Positions 61,042-64,000 of a stretch of 64,000 bases of DNA are shown here, in pieces (the stretch's first letter is position 1; each line of letters starts with the position of its first letter). Source of the DNA: Theocolax elegans (Eukaryota; Arthropoda; Insecta; Hymenoptera; Cerocephalidae); the NCBI GenBank assembly GCA_026168455.1, contig CM047427.1:39126905-39190904 (forward strand), given 5' to 3'. The translations under genes and the position numbers were made by a program. The notes under the pieces were generated by a model. It searched no databases, was not told where the DNA came from, and was given only the letters and a program-made list of their open reading frames with translations.

Positions 61042-63190
61042 GGAGCCGATCCATACCTAAAACATAATAACGTTCAGCAGAAGGTTCAAGGTCACCTTGT
61101 CCTATGACCTGAGTACATGTTTAGACGTAAAATTTCTCGCTCTTTCGATTGCTATTGTCAAAAATAGGGGTTCCCATTTAAAAAAACAAAGTTGACCTTG
61201 AAATGACCTTGAATGACAAGTTGAAGGTCGAATCCAAGTTCACCACTGGATTCGTCGTAAAAAGTTATTTAAGGAATGACCTTCACCTTTTTTAAAAAAG
61301 CTTTTACCTGGAATATTTATTGGGTGTATCGTTACTTTTAGGACACCCTGTATATGACCTCTTTCACAGTATATAAAAAAAATACGCATACTTGCGTAAT
61401 CCCCACGACAAAGTATTTACCTGGAGCTGTAGACGGAGAGGCTATCAGTCACCGAGGTTGACGTCGTCGAGGAGAGAGGTGAATCGGCCCCGAGCAGCGA
61501 TGCGGCGGCGGGTGAGTTCGTACCTGAAACTCACACCGTACAACTTAGTTAATAATGCTAGAAGGAACGAGATAATAATTACCTAGGAAGAAGTAAACAG
61601 CATCTCCGAGACGGAAGCAGCACCAGGTCATCATACACCATACAGCCGATTTATACCGATACAGCCTGAACACCGCGGCACTCGACTTGCTCGCGAGACG
61701 CGAGATCGAGGTACCGCGCACGAGGACGTACTGCGCAGGCGCGCGGTACGAACACGGAGCTCTCGAGCACGTCGAGAGCAGAGCTCTACGGTCCGCCGTC
61801 TTGAACGGACAAAATCGTGGCTAACAGCGAGACAGCGTGTTCTGTGCCTCGAAAGACGAAGAGATAAGCGAGTGTGTGTGAAAGAGAGAGAAAGAGCAAC
61901 AGCGTCCCGACCAAGTGTCCAGGATACTCCGCAAAGGTTGGTGAGAGTTTACCTATCTCTGCTGACGGTACCGCCGTGTACCGCATAAGGTGCGTGCGAG
62001 CATCCCGTCCGTCCCATCCTTCCCCTTACTCTCCCCTCCAGCGAACCGGGATTGTGACAGCGGAGCACAGCTCCAAGTGATTAGCGATAACCCGCGAGAT
62101 ATCGGATTAGTTGTCGCGTAATAGCGCGGCTGGCGCCCACCCCATCGTTATGTCTTATAATACTTATTTTATTTATATTAATTGCTGACCCTCATTAACC
62201 TGCACCCTGATCCCCAGTGCAGCGTTACAATATATATAAATCGGCTGTGATTGAATTCAGTCTACCGTCTGTGATATTTTCTTCGTGACTGTCTTTGCTC
62301 ATTTTTTCGTGTTATTAATTTTTGTATGGTATTTCAATCTATTTAAGTATTTATTTTATTAATAATGTTGAATTATGGAGCTTCTAAGAAGATAAAGGTA
62401 ATCATCGCAACTATTCAGTTTCTGTGTATATAACAAAATAGAGTTCATTGGTTTTCATTATCCTTGTTATCATTGTTAGTGCGACGACTCAGTGATACTA
62501 CGATTTAAAATGTTATGTTTAATACAGATTTCAATGTCAAGTAGTAAGTAAAATGTTATAAATCAATAGGCTAAAAAACTAAATTAATAATTATTGTTAA
62601 TTAATCAAATATATTCGTTTTTGTAAATAAATAAAGGTATAGCCTGAAGAGGATGACGAAAAGTCATCGAAACGTCGCCATCTAATTAAATGTATGGTTT
62701 ATTCACCAAGATCGAGAAACCTTAGTTTGAAATAAACTTTGTGTGGATGACAAAATATACGTCTATAAAAAATTTTTTTGTTTGCTCTTGAAAGATATTC
62801 GTATTCTACGTTAAAAAAGTGACATTTTTTTCTCTTTACCATTTTTTTGATCTATAAAAGTTTTATATATATATATATTTAGATTTAAAAAAAAGGCTTT
62901 TTTCGAGCAAAAACTACCGTAACTTTGATTAAAATACAGTTACAAAAATGAAAAAAAAAACAGTCGAAAGCTCTTGAAGCTCTCGTTTTTTGAAACTAGT
63001 TTATTGCCATTTAATAGTTTCAAAAAATAGTATTTTATATAAGTGACCCTGGCGAATCAAAAGGTATTAAAATAAGCTTTCAAATGGTCTTTGACTAGTT
63101 TTTGTACGATGATTTCTTTCATAGATACAAAACTTTAAACTTTATCCAATTTTGCTCTGGGGGGGGGTGTAAAAGTAAGTGACTGGCAGT
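61042..63190. repeat. 2.15 kb tandem block, copy 2
   Basis: Matches 58509-60656 with very few differences (for example the length of a G-run near 63160). Confidence 0.92.
62644..62676 (+). ncRNA. hammerhead-like ribozyme motif, copy 2
   Basis: Identical to the motif at 60111-60143, at the equivalent place in copy 2. Confidence 0.45.
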
Positions 63191-64000
63191 CGTACCTGAA
63201 ACTCACACCGTACAACTTAGTTAATAATGCTAGAAGGAACGAGATAATAATTACCTAGGAAGAAGTAAACAGCATCTCCGAGACGGAAGCAGCACCAGGT
63301 CATCATACACCATACAGCCGATTTATACCGATACAGCCTGAACACCGCGGCACTCGACTTGCTCGCGAGACGCGAGATCGAGGTACCGCGCACGAGGACG
63401 TACTGCGCAGGCGCGCGGTACGAACACGGAGCTCTCGAGCACGTCGAGAGCAGAGCTCTACGGTCCGCCGTCTTGAACGGACAAAATCGTGGCTAACAGC
63501 GAGACAGCGTGTTCTGTGCCTCGAAAGACGAAGAGATAAGCGAGTGTGTGTGAAAGAGAGAGAAAGAGCAACAGCGTCCCGTACAAGTGTCCAGGATACT
63601 CCGCAAAGGTTGGTGAGAGTTTACCTATCTCTGCTGACGGTACCGCCGTGTACCGCATAAGGTGCGTGCGAGCATCCCGTCCGTCCCATCCTTCCCCTTA
63701 CTCTCCCCTCCAGCGAACCGGGATTGTGACAGCGGAGCACAGCTCCAAGTGATTAGTGATAACCCGCGAGATATCGGATTAGTTGTCGCGTAATAGCGCG
63801 GCTGGCGCCCACCCCATCGTTATGTCTTATAATACTTATTTTATTTATATTAATTGCTGACCCTCATTAACCTGCACCCTGATCCCCAGTGCAGCGTTAC
63901 AATATATATAAATCGGCTGTGATTGAATTCAGTCTACCGTCTGTGATATTTTCTTCGTGACTGTCTTTGCTCATTTTTTCGTGTTATTAATTTTTGTATG
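63191..64000. repeat. tandem block, copy 3, partial, runs off the window
   Basis: Begins at cgtacctgaaactc, equivalent to 58986 and 61519, so the unit here is 1672 bases. Only isolated differences from copies 1 and 2. Confidence 0.92.

Noticed and set aside
58859..63752. Repeated 64-68 codon frames in the right-hand tandem blocks
   Set aside because: Overlapping frames on both strands of a CpG-rich repeat, no domain or start context.

Overview
The window looks like insect nuclear DNA, probably hymenopteran (an inference from element types and style). It is AT-rich, intron-bearing and about four-fifths transposable-element debris. Only one host gene is visible: two exons of a LIX1/Lowfat-family gene on the minus strand (42773-42950 and 31325-31671). 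Their splice phases fit exactly, and they are separated by an 11.1 kb intron filled with nested retroelements. The other coding-size reading frames belong to mobile elements, almost all broken.

Layout. 1-4041: minus-strand Helitron (Rep plus helicase) with stops, frameshifts and a 487 bp insertion flanked by a 16 bp duplication. 4042-7177: AT-rich, no gene, ending in a piggyBac-like TTAA end. 7178 to about 19080: minus-strand Ty3/Gypsy element (Gypsy-1) with a right-hand (5') LTR, a tRNA-Arg-type primer site, an unusually long 2.7 kb leader packed with covarying hairpins, gag, a damaged pol, and an uninterrupted 513-codon zinc-knuckle ORF in the position normally held by env; no 3' LTR was found. 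19081-28363: relics (tRNA-like sequences, a piggyBac pseudogene, a BEL/Pao scrap, foldback elements, an LTR-like block). 28364-30907: Kolobok-like transposon bounded by TTAA duplications. 31325-42950: the Lowfat exons; the intron holds one LINE fragment and a second LINE split by a Gypsy element (Gypsy-2).

43000-57000: large palindromic foldback elements sitting in (TA)n microsatellites, a Helitron 3' end, a 5S-rRNA-derived SINE, three copies of a palindromic element, and two Penelope-like copies with repeated ends. Several blocks are joined at short microhomologies, giving mosaics. 57519-64000: a foldback element followed by a nearly identical 2.15 kb block repeated in tandem and running off the window; each complete copy carries a hammerhead-like motif.

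The elements do not form a cooperating pathway. The window records repeated nested insertion around one conserved gene. The strongest candidates for something undescribed are the hairpin-rich leader plus the post-integrase zinc-knuckle ORF of Gypsy-1, and the right-hand tandem repeat with its ribozyme-like motif.
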